Assembly (NCBI RefSeq): GCF_030689685.1
Contig: NZ_JAUYEY010000010.1
Span: forward strand, 33,120 to 97,119
DNA length: 64,000 nt
Source of the DNA: Polaromonas sp.
Lineage (GTDB): Bacteria > Pseudomonadota > Gammaproteobacteria > Burkholderiales > Burkholderiaceae_C
Direction of reading: 5' to 3'
Positions 7,553 to 15,674 of the stretch are shown here, in pieces. Below the pieces are notes generated by a model. That model did no database searches. It was not told where the DNA came from and worked only from the letters and a program-made list of their open reading frames with translations. Numbering within the stretch: position 1 is the first letter of the stretch; each line of letters starts with the position of its first letter. Position numbers and translations under genes: made by a program.

Positions 7553-8874
7553 GCATGAACGAATGGCTGGCAATCGGCCTGCTGATCGGCTTTTTCCTGA
7601 TGCTGATGGGCGGCATCCCGGTCGGCATCACGCTGGCCGCCAGCGGCTTCATTTTTGGTTTCATGGGTTTCGGTGAATCGCTGTTCAACCTGCTGCCGGC
7701 GCGCATATACGGCGTGGTCGCCAACTACCAGTGGCTGGCGATCCCGCTGTTTGTCTTCATGGGCGTGATGCTGGAAAAATCGCGCCTGGCCGAAGACCTG
7801 CTCGACGTGATCGGCCACCTGGCCGGCGGGCTGCGCGGCGGCATGGCGCTGGGCATCATCGGCGTCGGCGTGCTGATGGGCGCGACCACCGGCATCGTCG
7901 GCGCGACCGTGATCACGCTGGGCCTGCTGACGCTGCCGACGCTGCTGCGGCGCGGTTACGACCCGGCGATCTCCTGCGGCGCCATCTGCGCCTCGGGCAC
8001 GCTGGGCCAGATCATCCCGCCCAGCCTGGTGCTGATCCTGCTGTCCGACATCATGCAGCTGTCGGTGGGCACGCTGTTTGCCGCAGCGGTGCTGCCGGGC
8101 CTGATGCTGGCCGGGCTGTATGTGAGCTGGATCGTGGTCTACGGCATGATCCGGCCCGACTCCATGCCGCCGGTGCCGCAGGCCGAGCGCGACGCGGTGT
8201 CACGTGCGCAGCTGTGGCTGCGCGTGCTCAAGGTGGCGCTGCCGCCGGTGGCGCTGGTGCTGTCGGTGCTGGGCTCCATCATCGGCGGCGTCGCGGCACC
8301 GACCGAGGCCGCCTCCATGGGCGCGCTGGGCTCCATCCTGGTGGTGGCACTGGCGCGCCGCCTCTCGCTGTCAGTGCTGCGCGACGTGATGCAGACCACC
8401 ACGCGGATCTCTGCGATGGTGCTGTTCATCCTGATCTGCTCGCAGGTCTTCAGCCTGGCGTTCCGCGGCCTGCAAGGTGAAAAGCTGATCGAGGACCTGT
8501 TCGCGTTTTTGCCGGGCGGCATCAACACCGCGATCTGGTTCCTGATGGGCCTGATCTTCGTGCTCGGCTTTTTCATCGAGTGGATCGAGATCAGCTACAT
8601 CGCCGTGCCGCTGTTCTTGCCGATCTTCGCGGCCGCCGGTGTCGACATGGTCTGGCTGGCGATGATGATCACCGTCAACCTGCAGACTTCGTTTCTGACG
8701 CCGCCCTTCGGCTGGGCGCTGTTTTTCCTGCGCGGCGTCGCGCCGCCCGGTGTGACCACGCGGCACATCTACCTCGGTGTGATTCCGTTCGTGGGGCTGC
8801 AGATCCTGGGCATCGTGCTGGTCTTTTTCTTCCCGGCGATAGCGACCTGGCTGCCGAAGGCCATCGGCTGGTAA
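7549..8874 (+). CDS. dctM: TRAP transporter large permease (DctM)
   Basis: 441 residues with about 12 hydrophobic helices covering nearly the whole chain, the usual DctM length. Family segments visible are GGIPVGITLAASG, QWLAIPLFVFMGVMLEKS, GATTGIVGATVITLGLL, CASGTLGQIIPPSLVLILLSD and the C-terminal TPPFGWALFFLRG. It is the ion-coupled channel of the TRAP system and belongs to the Ion Transporter superfamily. Last gene of dctPQM; a family A dispersed repeat begins about 28 bp after the stop. Confidence 0.93.
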   Translation: MSMNEWLAIGLLIGFFLMLMGGIPVGITLAASGFIFGFMGFGESLFNLLPARIYGVVANYQWLAIPLFVFMGVMLEKSRLAEDLLDVIGHLAGGLRGGMALGIIGVGVLMGATTGIVGATVITLGLLTLPTLLRRGYDPAISCGAICASGTLGQIIPPSLVLILLSDIMQLSVGTLFAAAVLPGLMLAGLYVSWIVVYGMIRPDSMPPVPQAERDAVSRAQLWLRVLKVALPPVALVLSVLGSIIGGVAAPTEAASMGALGSILVVALARRLSLSVLRDVMQTTTRISAMVLFILICSQVFSLAFRGLQGEKLIEDLFAFLPGGINTAIWFLMGLIFVLGFFIEWIEISYIAVPLFLPIFAAAGVDMVWLAMMITVNLQTSFLTPPFGWALFFLRGVAPPGVTTRHIYLGVIPFVGLQILGIVLVFFFPAIATWLPKAIGW

Positions 8875-8901
8875 GGCCTGCGGCATCGCCGGTCGGCGCA
8901 G

Positions 8902-8968
8902 GTGCTATTAAAAAAGTAGCTACCTCCTCCCACCAGTCATGGGCCAGCGGCATTTTTGATACATAAAT
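8902..8968 (+). repeat. Dispersed repeat family A, copy downstream of dctM
   Basis: Contains the core TATTAAAAAAGTAGCT followed by CAGTCATGGGCCAGCGGCAT, the two conserved blocks of family A. The core can form a short hairpin (GCTA/TAGC around an A-rich loop). It lies just after the dctM stop and before the atzF promoter, and could act as a 3'-end signal. Confidence 0.7.
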
Positions 8969-9053
8969 GCAGGGCACCTGCGCTGAGCGCGCAGGCGCGC
9001 CCGGCTGTGGCGCGGGCAAGGTAGCACCGCTGGTCAGCGACGCCACCATCACT

Positions 9054-9069
9054 TGGCACGGCCCTTGCA
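9054..9069 (+). promoter_or_regulatory. Sigma-54 (RpoN) promoter of the nitrogen island
   Basis: TGGCACG, four bases, TTGCA: a full match to the -24/-12 consensus, with the same core as the one at 5782. The expected transcription start is about 9080, some 38 bases before the atzF start codon. Sigma-54 with NtrC is the classic route for nitrogen-limitation genes, which fits allophanate hydrolase. No convincing NtrC site was found in the 180 bp upstream. Confidence 0.8.
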
Positions 9070-9075
9070 TCTCAT

Positions 9076-9087
9076 CTTGTACACAAG
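9076..9087 (+). promoter_or_regulatory. Candidate GntR operator at the atzF transcription start
   Basis: CTTGTACACAAG is a near palindrome (TTGT and ACAA half-sites) of the kind bound by FCD-type GntR regulators. It sits where the sigma-54 transcript should begin. The regulator could be the GntR protein at 23120, the last gene of the island. Only one copy was found, so this is suggestive. Confidence 0.4.
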
Positions 9088-9117
9088 TATGGATGCTTTA
9101 AATTGGTGCACCCCGTC

Positions 9118-10863
9118 ATGACCCTCGATTCCGCCACATCCGACCCGGCCTGGGCGGATGAGGCCTGGATCCACAAACCGGCGCAAGCTGTCCTGTCGGC
9201 AGCCGACGAGGCGGGGACGGGCCCGCTCGCGGGGTTGCGTTTTGCCGTCAAGGACAATATTGATGCTGCCGGACTGCCCACCACGGCGGCCTGCCCGGCC
9301 TTTGCCTACACGCCGCCAGCCCATGCCGCTGTCGTGCAAAAGCTGCTCGATGCTGGTGCACAGCTGGCCGGTAAAACCAACCTTGACCAGTTTGCTTGCG
9401 GCCTGAACGGCACACGCTCACCGTTTGGCGCCGTGCCCAATGCGCTCAACCCGCTGTATGTATCGGGGGGGTCCAGCTCGGGCTCGGCCTATGTGGTGGC
9501 CACCGGTCAGGTGGACTTTGCGCTGGGTACCGACACCGCCGGCTCCGGCCGGGTGCCGGCCGGCCTGAACAACATCGTCGGCCTGAAACCCTCGCGCGGC
9601 CTGATCAGTGCGCGCGGCGTGGTGCCAGCCGCGCAAAGCGTGGACTGCGTGTCCATCTTGGCGCGTACCGTCGCCACCGCCGTGCGCGTGCTGGAGGCCG
9701 CCATGGGGCACGACCCGCTTGACGCCTGGTCGCGCAAACTGGTGATGGCCAGCAAAGCCTGGCCCGCTGCCTTCCGTTTTGGTATTCCGTCGGCGCCGGA
9801 GTTTTATGGTGACGCTGCTGCCGAGGCGGCGTTCGGGGACGCCATCGTTCGCCTGCAGGCTATGGGCGGCACCGCCGTGCCCGTCGATTTCCGCCCGCTC
9901 GCCGAGGTAGCGTCGCTGCTTTATGAAAGTGCGCTGGTGGCCGAGCGTTACACCGCCATCCGCGGTTTCTTTGATGCGCACGAAGGCGAGGTGATCGAGC
10001 CGGTACGCAGCATCATTGCCGCCGGCCGCAACTACAGCGCCGCTGATCTTTATGAGGTGCAAACCCGCGTCAAGTTGCTGGGCCAGCAGGCCGATGCCAT
10101 GTGGGCGCAGACCGATTGCCTGCTGGTGCCGACCGCACCTACGCATTACACGATTGCGCAGATGCAGCGGGACCCGGTGGCGCTGAACCGCAAGCTCGGC
10201 GCCTATACCAACTTTGTCAACCTGCTCGACTACGCAGCGCTGTCGGTACCCAGTTCAATGCGGGCAGACGGCCTGCCGTTTGGCATCACCCTGATCGGGC
10301 CCTCCGGCAGCGACTGGCAACTGGCCGAGCTTGGCCAGCGTTACCACCACCAGACAGGATTGCTGCTGGGCGCAACCGGGGAGCCCTTACCGGCCATGCA
10401 GCCGGTTGCCGGGCTCAGCCCTCACCCCACCCCTCTCCCAACGAGCGAGAGAGCTAAAACCGTGAAGGTGGCCGTCGTGGGGGCGCATTTGTCGGGCATG
10501 CCGCTAAACGGTCAACTGACCCAACGGGGCGCCACGCTGGTTTGCAACACTGAAACCGCAGCGCATTACAGGCTGTATGCCTTGCCCGGCACCACGCCGC
10601 CCAAACCCGGCTTGCTGCGCGTAGCCCCCAACCAGGGCGTGCGCATCGCGCTGGAAATCTGGGACATGCCGCTGACCGAGTACGGCTCGTTTGTCGCCCT
10701 GATTCCCGCGCCGCTGGGCATAGGCACGCTGGAACTCGGCGACGGCAGCAGCGTTCAAGGTTTTGTCTGCGAGGTCCAGGCCCTGCAGGGCGGAGCTCGT
10801 GACATTTCTCACCTTGGCGGCTGGCGTGCCTATATCCAGTCGCTCAAACCCCTGGCGGTCTGA
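9118..10863 (+). CDS. atzF: Allophanate hydrolase
   Basis: 581 residues from MTLDSATSDP. N-terminal amidase-signature domain with catalytic K45 (FAVKDNID), cis-Ser S119 in the GGSSSGSA loop and nucleophile S143 (TDTAGSGRVPAG); C-terminal AtzF-type domain from about residue 445 (VKVAVVGAHLSG to the end). It hydrolyses allophanate to ammonia and CO2 through carbamate-type intermediates, the last step of biuret, cyanurate and urea-carboxylase pathways. The linker between the domains contains SPHPTPLPTSERA, encoded by a dispersed repeat at 10417-10452. A frame start at 9103 is TTG and less likely. First gene of the island, behind a sigma-54 promoter. Confidence 0.92.
   Translation: MTLDSATSDPAWADEAWIHKPAQAVLSAADEAGTGPLAGLRFAVKDNIDAAGLPTTAACPAFAYTPPAHAAVVQKLLDAGAQLAGKTNLDQFACGLNGTRSPFGAVPNALNPLYVSGGSSSGSAYVVATGQVDFALGTDTAGSGRVPAGLNNIVGLKPSRGLISARGVVPAAQSVDCVSILARTVATAVRVLEAAMGHDPLDAWSRKLVMASKAWPAAFRFGIPSAPEFYGDAAAEAAFGDAIVRLQAMGGTAVPVDFRPLAEVASLLYESALVAERYTAIRGFFDAHEGEVIEPVRSIIAAGRNYSAADLYEVQTRVKLLGQQADAMWAQTDCLLVPTAPTHYTIAQMQRDPVALNRKLGAYTNFVNLLDYAALSVPSSMRADGLPFGITLIGPSGSDWQLAELGQRYHHQTGLLLGATGEPLPAMQPVAGLSPHPTPLPTSERAKTVKVAVVGAHLSGMPLNGQLTQRGATLVCNTETAAHYRLYALPGTTPPKPGLLRVAPNQGVRIALEIWDMPLTEYGSFVALIPAPLGIGTLELGDGSSVQGFVCEVQALQGGARDISHLGGWRAYIQSLKPLAV
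10417..10452 (+). repeat. Dispersed repeat family B inside atzF
   Basis: A degenerate copy of the CCCTCACCCC...CCCTCTCCC repeat, in frame, encoding SPHPTPLPTSERA in the linker between the amidase and C-terminal domains of allophanate hydrolase. Confidence 0.65.
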
Positions 10864-10912
10864 CGCCTTCTTTGCATCGTTTTATCAACCACTTCACTTC
10901 CAAGGAGCTTCC

Positions 10913-11920
10913 ATGACGACCCCCAGCTCAACTTCCACCGCCACGGCCACCCGTAGAAAAACCCTGGTCACAGGCGCTGCCCTGCTTGGCGTGCTGGGCA
11001 TGCCCGCCATCGTCCGTGCCCAGGCCGGCCCCAATATCCGCATCGGCTACTGGCCTATCGCCGCCGGCCTGCCCTTTTATACGGCGGTTGAACTCGGCTA
11101 CTTCAAGGAAGCAGGGCTGAACGTGGAAGTATTGAAGTTCGCCGGCGCCCAGCAGATCATGGAAGGCATGCTGGCCGACCGTTGTGACGGCAGTGCCAAT
11201 GGCACCGGCTCAGGCAATATTGCTGTGGGGGAGCTGGCAGCGCCCGGCAGTTTCAAGATTTTCTGCGCCAACCCCAGCAACGTGAAAAACGTGCTGGATC
11301 AGGTGATTGTTCCTGTCGCAAGCACCGCCAAAATCATGGCCGACCTCAAGGGCAAGCGTATAGGCTCAGGCCCCGGTATCCAGAATGTGACATTGGCCAA
11401 GACGGTGCTGGAGCGCGGCGGCGCCACCGGCGCCACCGTGGTCGAGCTACCCATTGGCCAGCACATCGCAGCGCTGGCGGCAGGCCAACTAGATGGCGCC
11501 TACACACTGGAGCCCACCGGCACCATCGGCCGCCTCAACGGCACCACCCGCGTGCTGGAAGCCGGCGTGATCTCCCGCTATGTGCTGGGCGACCCCATGG
11601 CGCCCTGGTTTGGCGGTTCCGCATCGCTGACATCGAGCTTCATCAAAAAGCACCCAGCCGAAACGAAAAAATTCATCACCGCCTACGGCAAGGGTGTCAC
11701 CTATGTGCGTACCAAGGCGGTTGAGGCACGTCAGTACCTCAAGGGCTACACCGCCATCGAGGGCGCGCTGACCAGCGAGGTGCCGCTGGCGGCCTACACC
11801 ATGTACAACGAGTTCACGCCAGCCGACGTGGCCCACTTTCAGAAGTTTTTTGACCTGTTTTTCGAGCGCGGCATTTTTGCCTCGCGCCTGATGGTTGACT
11901 CCATGCTTTACAAGGGCTAA
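10913..11920 (+). CDS. ABC transporter substrate-binding protein (SsuA/NMT1 family)
   Basis: 335 residues from MTTPSSTSTA, preceded by AAGGAGC. The signal region has RRKTLVTGAALLGVLGMPAIVRAQA, Tat- or Sec-type. The mature part reads IRIGYWPIAAGLPFYTAVELGYFKEAGLNVEV, the hallmark of NMT1/SsuA-like periplasmic binding proteins of nitrate, taurine and aliphatic sulfonate systems. An ATP-binding protein and permease follow. In this island the ligand is probably a small amide or urea-like compound rather than a sulfonate; that is inferred from neighbours only. The open frame extends upstream to 10763 but overlaps atzF. Confidence 0.85.
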   Translation: MTTPSSTSTATATRRKTLVTGAALLGVLGMPAIVRAQAGPNIRIGYWPIAAGLPFYTAVELGYFKEAGLNVEVLKFAGAQQIMEGMLADRCDGSANGTGSGNIAVGELAAPGSFKIFCANPSNVKNVLDQVIVPVASTAKIMADLKGKRIGSGPGIQNVTLAKTVLERGGATGATVVELPIGQHIAALAAGQLDGAYTLEPTGTIGRLNGTTRVLEAGVISRYVLGDPMAPWFGGSASLTSSFIKKHPAETKKFITAYGKGVTYVRTKAVEARQYLKGYTAIEGALTSEVPLAAYTMYNEFTPADVAHFQKFFDLFFERGIFASRLMVDSMLYKG

Positions 11921-11924
11921 AGCG

Positions 11925-12773
11925 GTGGATGCCCACTCTTCCATCGCCGCCGCAGCGACGGCGCCGGGCAAACCGTGGGCGCCGCCCGCGACAGCGCCGG
12001 TCGGCAGCGCGCCGCGCAAGCCGTCCTGGGGCAAGGCCTTGCCCTTCATTGGCCCGGTGGTGCTGTTTATCGTCTGGGACCTGGTGGTGCGCCTGGGCTT
12101 TATCAAGGCGATTTTGCTGCCACCGCCGCTCGATGCGATGGGCGCCCTGATCAACGGCCTGGCGGGTGGGCCGCTGCTCAAGGACTTTCTGGTGACGGTC
12201 TGGCGCACGGTTCAGGCCTTCCTGATTGCTGCCGCCGTGGGCATGCCGCTGGGGGTTTTGCTCGGCAGTTCAGAAAAAGCCTACCGCAGCGTCGAGTTTC
12301 TGATTGACTTCTTTCGCTCGACACCGTCCTCCGCGCTGATCCCGCTGTTCCTGATGATCTTCGGCGTATCGGACGTCAACAAGGTGGCCATTGCGGCCTT
12401 TGGCGCGCTGCTGATTGTGGTGTTCAACAGCGCTTACGGTGTCATCAATGCGCGCAAGCAGCGGGTGATGGCGGCCAAGGTCATGGGCGCCTCGCGCTGG
12501 CAGGTGTTCAAGGACGTGCTGATCTGGGAAAGCCTGCAGCCGAGTTTTGTCGGACTGCGCTCGGCGGTGTCGATGGCGCTGGTGATCGTGATTGTGGCCG
12601 AGATGTTTATTGGTGCCGACAGCGGCTTGGGCAACCGCATCATCAACTCGCAACAGGTCATGAATGTGAAAGACATGTATGCGTCGATTCTGGCGGCAGG
12701 TGCGCTGGGTTATGCGCTGAATATCCTCTTTCTCGTCGTCGAGCGCCGTATTGTTCACTGGAGTGGAAGGTAG
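11925..12773 (+). CDS. ABC transporter permease (SsuC/TauC family)
   Basis: 282 residues from a GTG at 11925, five bases after the preceding stop and behind AAGGGC; a TTG at 11895 would overlap the previous gene. Six hydrophobic segments, and the permease EAA-loop region KQRVMAAKVMGASRWQVFKDVLIWESLQ that contacts the ATPase. The N-terminal 40 residues are Ala/Pro-rich and probably cytoplasmic. It forms one importer with the binding protein before it and the ATPase after it. Confidence 0.88.
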   Translation: MDAHSSIAAAATAPGKPWAPPATAPVGSAPRKPSWGKALPFIGPVVLFIVWDLVVRLGFIKAILLPPPLDAMGALINGLAGGPLLKDFLVTVWRTVQAFLIAAAVGMPLGVLLGSSEKAYRSVEFLIDFFRSTPSSALIPLFLMIFGVSDVNKVAIAAFGALLIVVFNSAYGVINARKQRVMAAKVMGASRWQVFKDVLIWESLQPSFVGLRSAVSMALVIVIVAEMFIGADSGLGNRIINSQQVMNVKDMYASILAAGALGYALNILFLVVERRIVHWSGR

Positions 12774-12775
12774 CC

Positions 12776-13597
12776 ATGTCTGCAGTTCTCAACGCCCCTG
12801 TTTTTGCCGATGTGCCTGTGCCCCAGTTCAAGCCCGGCCCGGCCGGCACCCACATCACGATACGCGGACTGACCAAATACTTTGCCGGTTGGCCGCTGTA
12901 TGAAGACTTCAATCTGGACATTCCGAAACACAAGATTGTTTCGGTGTTCGGCCCCAATGGCTGTGGCAAATCCACCCTGATCAACATGATCGCCGGCCTG
13001 GTGCCGATTGACGCCGGTGAAATCCTGTTTGACGGCAAGTCGCTGAAAGACACCAAGATCGGCTACGTCTTCCAGAACTACCGGGAGGCGATGTTCCCCT
13101 GGATGCGCACCATCGACAACATCGCCTACCCGCTCAAGCTGGAGGGCAAGTCCAAGGCTGAGGTGGACAGGCGCATGGCCGAACTGGTGGCGTCGTTTGA
13201 CGTGAAGTTCGACCTGAGGCGTTATCCGTATGAGCTTTCTGGCGGACAGCAGCAGACCGCGTCCATCATGCGAGCGCTGGCGCCCAAGCCCGAGGTGCTG
13301 TTTCTCGATGAGCCGTTTTCTGCGCTTGATTTTGAAATGACATTGTTCATCCGCGAAAAACTGCAAGAGGTCTTCATGCAGACCGGCACCACCATGCTGC
13401 TGGTCTCGCACGACCTGGAAGAGGCGGTGTACCTGGCCGACCAGGTGTTGCTGCTGACCAAGCGGCCGACCCGCGTCGCCGAGATCCTGCCCTACGACGA
13501 TGCCCGGCCGCGCACGGTGGAGACGCTGTCCGAGCCGGGCTTCATCAGCGCCAAGAAACTGAGCCTGGAAATTTTCCAGCGCGAAGTGCGGCGCTGA
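12776..13597 (+). CDS. ABC transporter ATP-binding protein (SsuB/TauB family)
   Basis: 273 residues. Walker A FGPNGCGKST at about residue 60, Q-loop VFQN, signature LSGGQQQ, Walker B VLFLDEPFSALD and H-loop VSHDLEEAVYLAD are all present, so it should be an active ATPase. It starts 2 bp after the permease and completes the first importer of the nitrogen island. Homologues energise nitrate, sulfonate, taurine or pyrimidine-precursor uptake, so substrate cannot be read from the sequence. Confidence 0.92.
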   Translation: MSAVLNAPVFADVPVPQFKPGPAGTHITIRGLTKYFAGWPLYEDFNLDIPKHKIVSVFGPNGCGKSTLINMIAGLVPIDAGEILFDGKSLKDTKIGYVFQNYREAMFPWMRTIDNIAYPLKLEGKSKAEVDRRMAELVASFDVKFDLRRYPYELSGGQQQTASIMRALAPKPEVLFLDEPFSALDFEMTLFIREKLQEVFMQTGTTMLLVSHDLEEAVYLADQVLLLTKRPTRVAEILPYDDARPRTVETLSEPGFISAKKLSLEIFQREVRR

Positions 13598-13613
13598 GCC
13601 ATCTGGAGAAACC

Positions 13614-13835
13614 ATGGACGAAGCAAAGATCGCGGCTTATGTCGGCAGCACGGCCGCCGTGCTGGGACTGCCGCTGCCGCCGGAGCGGGCGGCCCGCGTG
13701 CTTGCCCACCTCCAGCGCACCGCCGCCATGGCCGCGCTGCTGGATACCGCGCCGCTGGCGCCGCACGACGAACTCGCCGAAATTTACAGTCCGGCAGCCT
13801 TTCCGCCCTTGAATGACGGGCGCAGTCAGCTATGA
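13614..13835 (+). CDS. atzG: AtzG-like small subunit (DUF4089) of the AtzE amidase
   Basis: 73 residues: MDEAKIAAYVGSTAAVLGLP, then LAHLQRTAAMAALLDTAPL. Length, helical character and position directly before atzE match AtzG, the small DUF4089 protein that forms a GatCA-like complex with AtzE and is needed for its stability in Pseudomonas sp. ADP. Its stop overlaps the atzE start (ATGA at 13832-13835). The last three residues and the overlap lie in a 17-bp palindrome shared with dispersed repeat family A. Easily missed by gene callers because of size. Confidence 0.85.
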   Translation: MDEAKIAAYVGSTAAVLGLPLPPERAARVLAHLQRTAAMAALLDTAPLAPHDELAEIYSPAAFPPLNDGRSQL

Positions 13836-13845
13836 AAATCATAGC
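13829..13845 (+). repeat. Palindrome over the atzG stop / atzE start (family A core)
   Basis: GCTATGA, AAA, TCATAGC: a perfect 7-bp hairpin containing the atzE ATG and the atzG TGA. It matches the core of repeat family A (AGCTAT-A-rich-TAGC). In mRNA it could mask the start until ribosomes finishing atzG open it. Confidence 0.6.
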
Positions 13846-15229
13846 GTTTGACGCTGCCACCATGGCTGCCGCCGTTGCTGCGGGCGATCTCAGTGCACGC
13901 GAGCTGGTGGAGACCAGCCTGGCGTGTATCGCCGCCACCGACGGCCGGGTCAATGCCTTCACCGAAACAACCCGGGACCGCGCCCGCGCCGAAGCCGATG
14001 CCGTGGACGCCCGGCGAGCCCGCAGTGAGACCCTGGGGCCGCTGGCCGGTGTGCCCTATGCGGTCAAGAACCTGTTTGACATTGAGGGCCTGACCACCCT
14101 GGCCGGCTCCAAAGTCAACCATGGCTTGCCGGCGGCGACCGCCGATGCGGTGCTTGTCACGCAGATGAAAGCCGCCGGCGCGGTGCTGGTCGGAGCGCTC
14201 AACATGGACGAATACGCCTACGGTTTCACCACCGAAAATACGCATTACGGTCCTTGCCACAACCCGCACGACCTGACGCGTATCGCCGGCGGCTCCTCGG
14301 GCGGCTCCGGCGCAGCGGTGGCGGCCGGACAGGTGCCCGTCACGCTGGGGTCTGACACCAACGGCTCCATTCGTGTGCCGGCCTCGCTGTGCGGCGTCTG
14401 GGGGCTCAAGCCCACCTTCGGTCGCCTGTCGCGCCGCGGTACCTATCCCTTTGTACACAGCATCGACCACCTCGGGCCGCTGGCCAGCAGCCTGGCCGGC
14501 TTGGGCCTGGCCTACGACGCGCTGCAGCAGCCCGACCCGCTGGATCCGGGCAGCCATGCGCTGCGTGTGCAGCCGGTGTCGCCAGCCCTGGGCAAGGGGA
14601 TAGCCGGCCTGCGCATCGGTGTGCTCGACGGCTACTTTCATGACAATGCCGGACCCGGCGCCCGTGAGGTGGTGGCGCTGGCGGCCCGCACCCTGGGTGC
14701 GCAGTCCGATGTGTTGTGGCCCGACGCCGCGCTGGCGCGCGCTGCGGCCTTCATCATCACCGCAAGTGAAGGGGGCAGCCTGCACCTGGGCGACCTGCGC
14801 ACGCGTGCCGACGATTTCGAGCCGCTGTCGGTGGACCGTTTCATCGCCGGTGCGCTGCAGCCTGTGGACTGGTATCTGCGCGCGCAGCGCTTTCGCCGCG
14901 TTTACCGCGACAAGGTCAACACCCTGTTTCAGGACTGGGACGTGCTGCTGACCCCCGCCACACCCGTCAGCGCCACCGTGATTGGCACCGAGTGGCAGGA
15001 CATCAACGGTGTGCGTCAGCCTTGCCGCGCCGCCATGGGCCTGCTGACCCAGCCGATCTCCTTTGCGGGTTGCCCGGTGGTCACCGCGCCGATGTGGCCG
15101 GCGGGCACCGGTGGTTTGCCGATAGGCGTGCAAATCATTGCCGCGCCGTGGCGCGAGGACCTGGCCTTCCGGGTTGCGCAGGTGCTGGGCGACGCCGGTA
15201 TTGCCCACGTTCAACCCGTCACTCTGTGA
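13832..15229 (+). CDS. atzE: AtzE-family amidase (1-carboxybiuret hydrolase type)
   Basis: 465 residues of the amidase-signature family with catalytic K79 (PYAVKNLFD), cis-Ser S155 in GGSSGGSG and nucleophile S179 ([12 protein letters not shown]). AtzE in complex with AtzG deaminates 1-carboxybiuret to urea-1,3-dicarboxylate in cyanuric acid mineralisation. The order atzG-atzE-atzH here matches that system, which favours AtzE over the related GatA; there is no GatB or tRNA-linked gene nearby. AtzD, which would make the substrate from cyanurate, is absent from the window, so the true substrate may differ. Confidence 0.85.
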   Translation: MKIIAFDAATMAAAVAAGDLSARELVETSLACIAATDGRVNAFTETTRDRARAEADAVDARRARSETLGPLAGVPYAVKNLFDIEGLTTLAGSKVNHGLPAATADAVLVTQMKAAGAVLVGALNMDEYAYGFTTENTHYGPCHNPHDLTRIAGGSSGGSGAAVAAGQVPVTLGSDTNGSIRVPASLCGVWGLKPTFGRLSRRGTYPFVHSIDHLGPLASSLAGLGLAYDALQQPDPLDPGSHALRVQPVSPALGKGIAGLRIGVLDGYFHDNAGPGAREVVALAARTLGAQSDVLWPDAALARAAAFIITASEGGSLHLGDLRTRADDFEPLSVDRFIAGALQPVDWYLRAQRFRRVYRDKVNTLFQDWDVLLTPATPVSATVIGTEWQDINGVRQPCRAAMGLLTQPISFAGCPVVTAPMWPAGTGGLPIGVQIIAAPWREDLAFRVAQVLGDAGIAHVQPVTL

Positions 15230-15233
15230 AGCC

Positions 15234-15620
15234 ATGCATCCCACCCTCGCCATCAATCTTCCTGCGGTCCTGGCCGAAGTCACGGCCGTGTTTGCGCGTT
15301 ATGAGGACGCGCTGGTCAACAACAAGGTAGAGGTGCTTGACGAGCTGTTCTGGGACAGCCCGCACACCCTGCGTTACGGCGCCACTGAGAACCTCTACGG
15401 CTACGCCGCCATCCAGGACTTCCGTGCGGGACGGCCCGCGCAGGGGCTGCAGCGCAGCTTGCTGAAAACCGTGATCACCACCTATGGACATGACTTCGCG
15501 ACCGCCAACGTCGAGTTCCAGCGCGCCGGCAACGCCAAACCTGGCAGGCAGAGCCAGACCTGGGTACGCACGCCCGAAGGTTGGCGTGTGGTCGCGGCGC
15601 ATGTGAGCCTTCTTGACTGA
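15234..15620 (+). CDS. atzH: AtzH-like protein (DUF3225, SnoaL-like)
   Basis: 128 residues from [10 protein letters not shown], 4 bp after atzE. A small alpha/beta cone protein: [22 protein letters not shown], then [23 protein letters not shown] and a C-terminal [22 protein letters not shown]. This is the DUF3225/AtzH pattern found beside AtzE; AtzH has been reported to act on 1,3-dicarboxyurea on the way to allophanate. The overlapping longer frame from 15138 starts inside atzE and is rejected. Confidence 0.85.
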   Translation: MHPTLAINLPAVLAEVTAVFARYEDALVNNKVEVLDELFWDSPHTLRYGATENLYGYAAIQDFRAGRPAQGLQRSLLKTVITTYGHDFATANVEFQRAGNAKPGRQSQTWVRTPEGWRVVAAHVSLLD

Positions 15621-15674
15621 GTTCATCCCTGTTCCCTTGACCACTGATTCCCCTTAACCCCTGGAGCACCAACC

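Noticed and set aside
10913..13597. Sulfonate or taurine importer identity for the first ABC system
   Set aside because: The family covers nitrate, sulfonate, taurine and pyrimidine-precursor importers; no monooxygenase or sulfur gene is nearby, so the substrate is left open.
13832..15229. GatA (glutamyl-tRNA amidotransferase A) for the amidase
   Set aside because: Catalytic residues fit both, but the flanking DUF4089 and DUF3225 genes and the absence of gatB/gatC favour AtzE.
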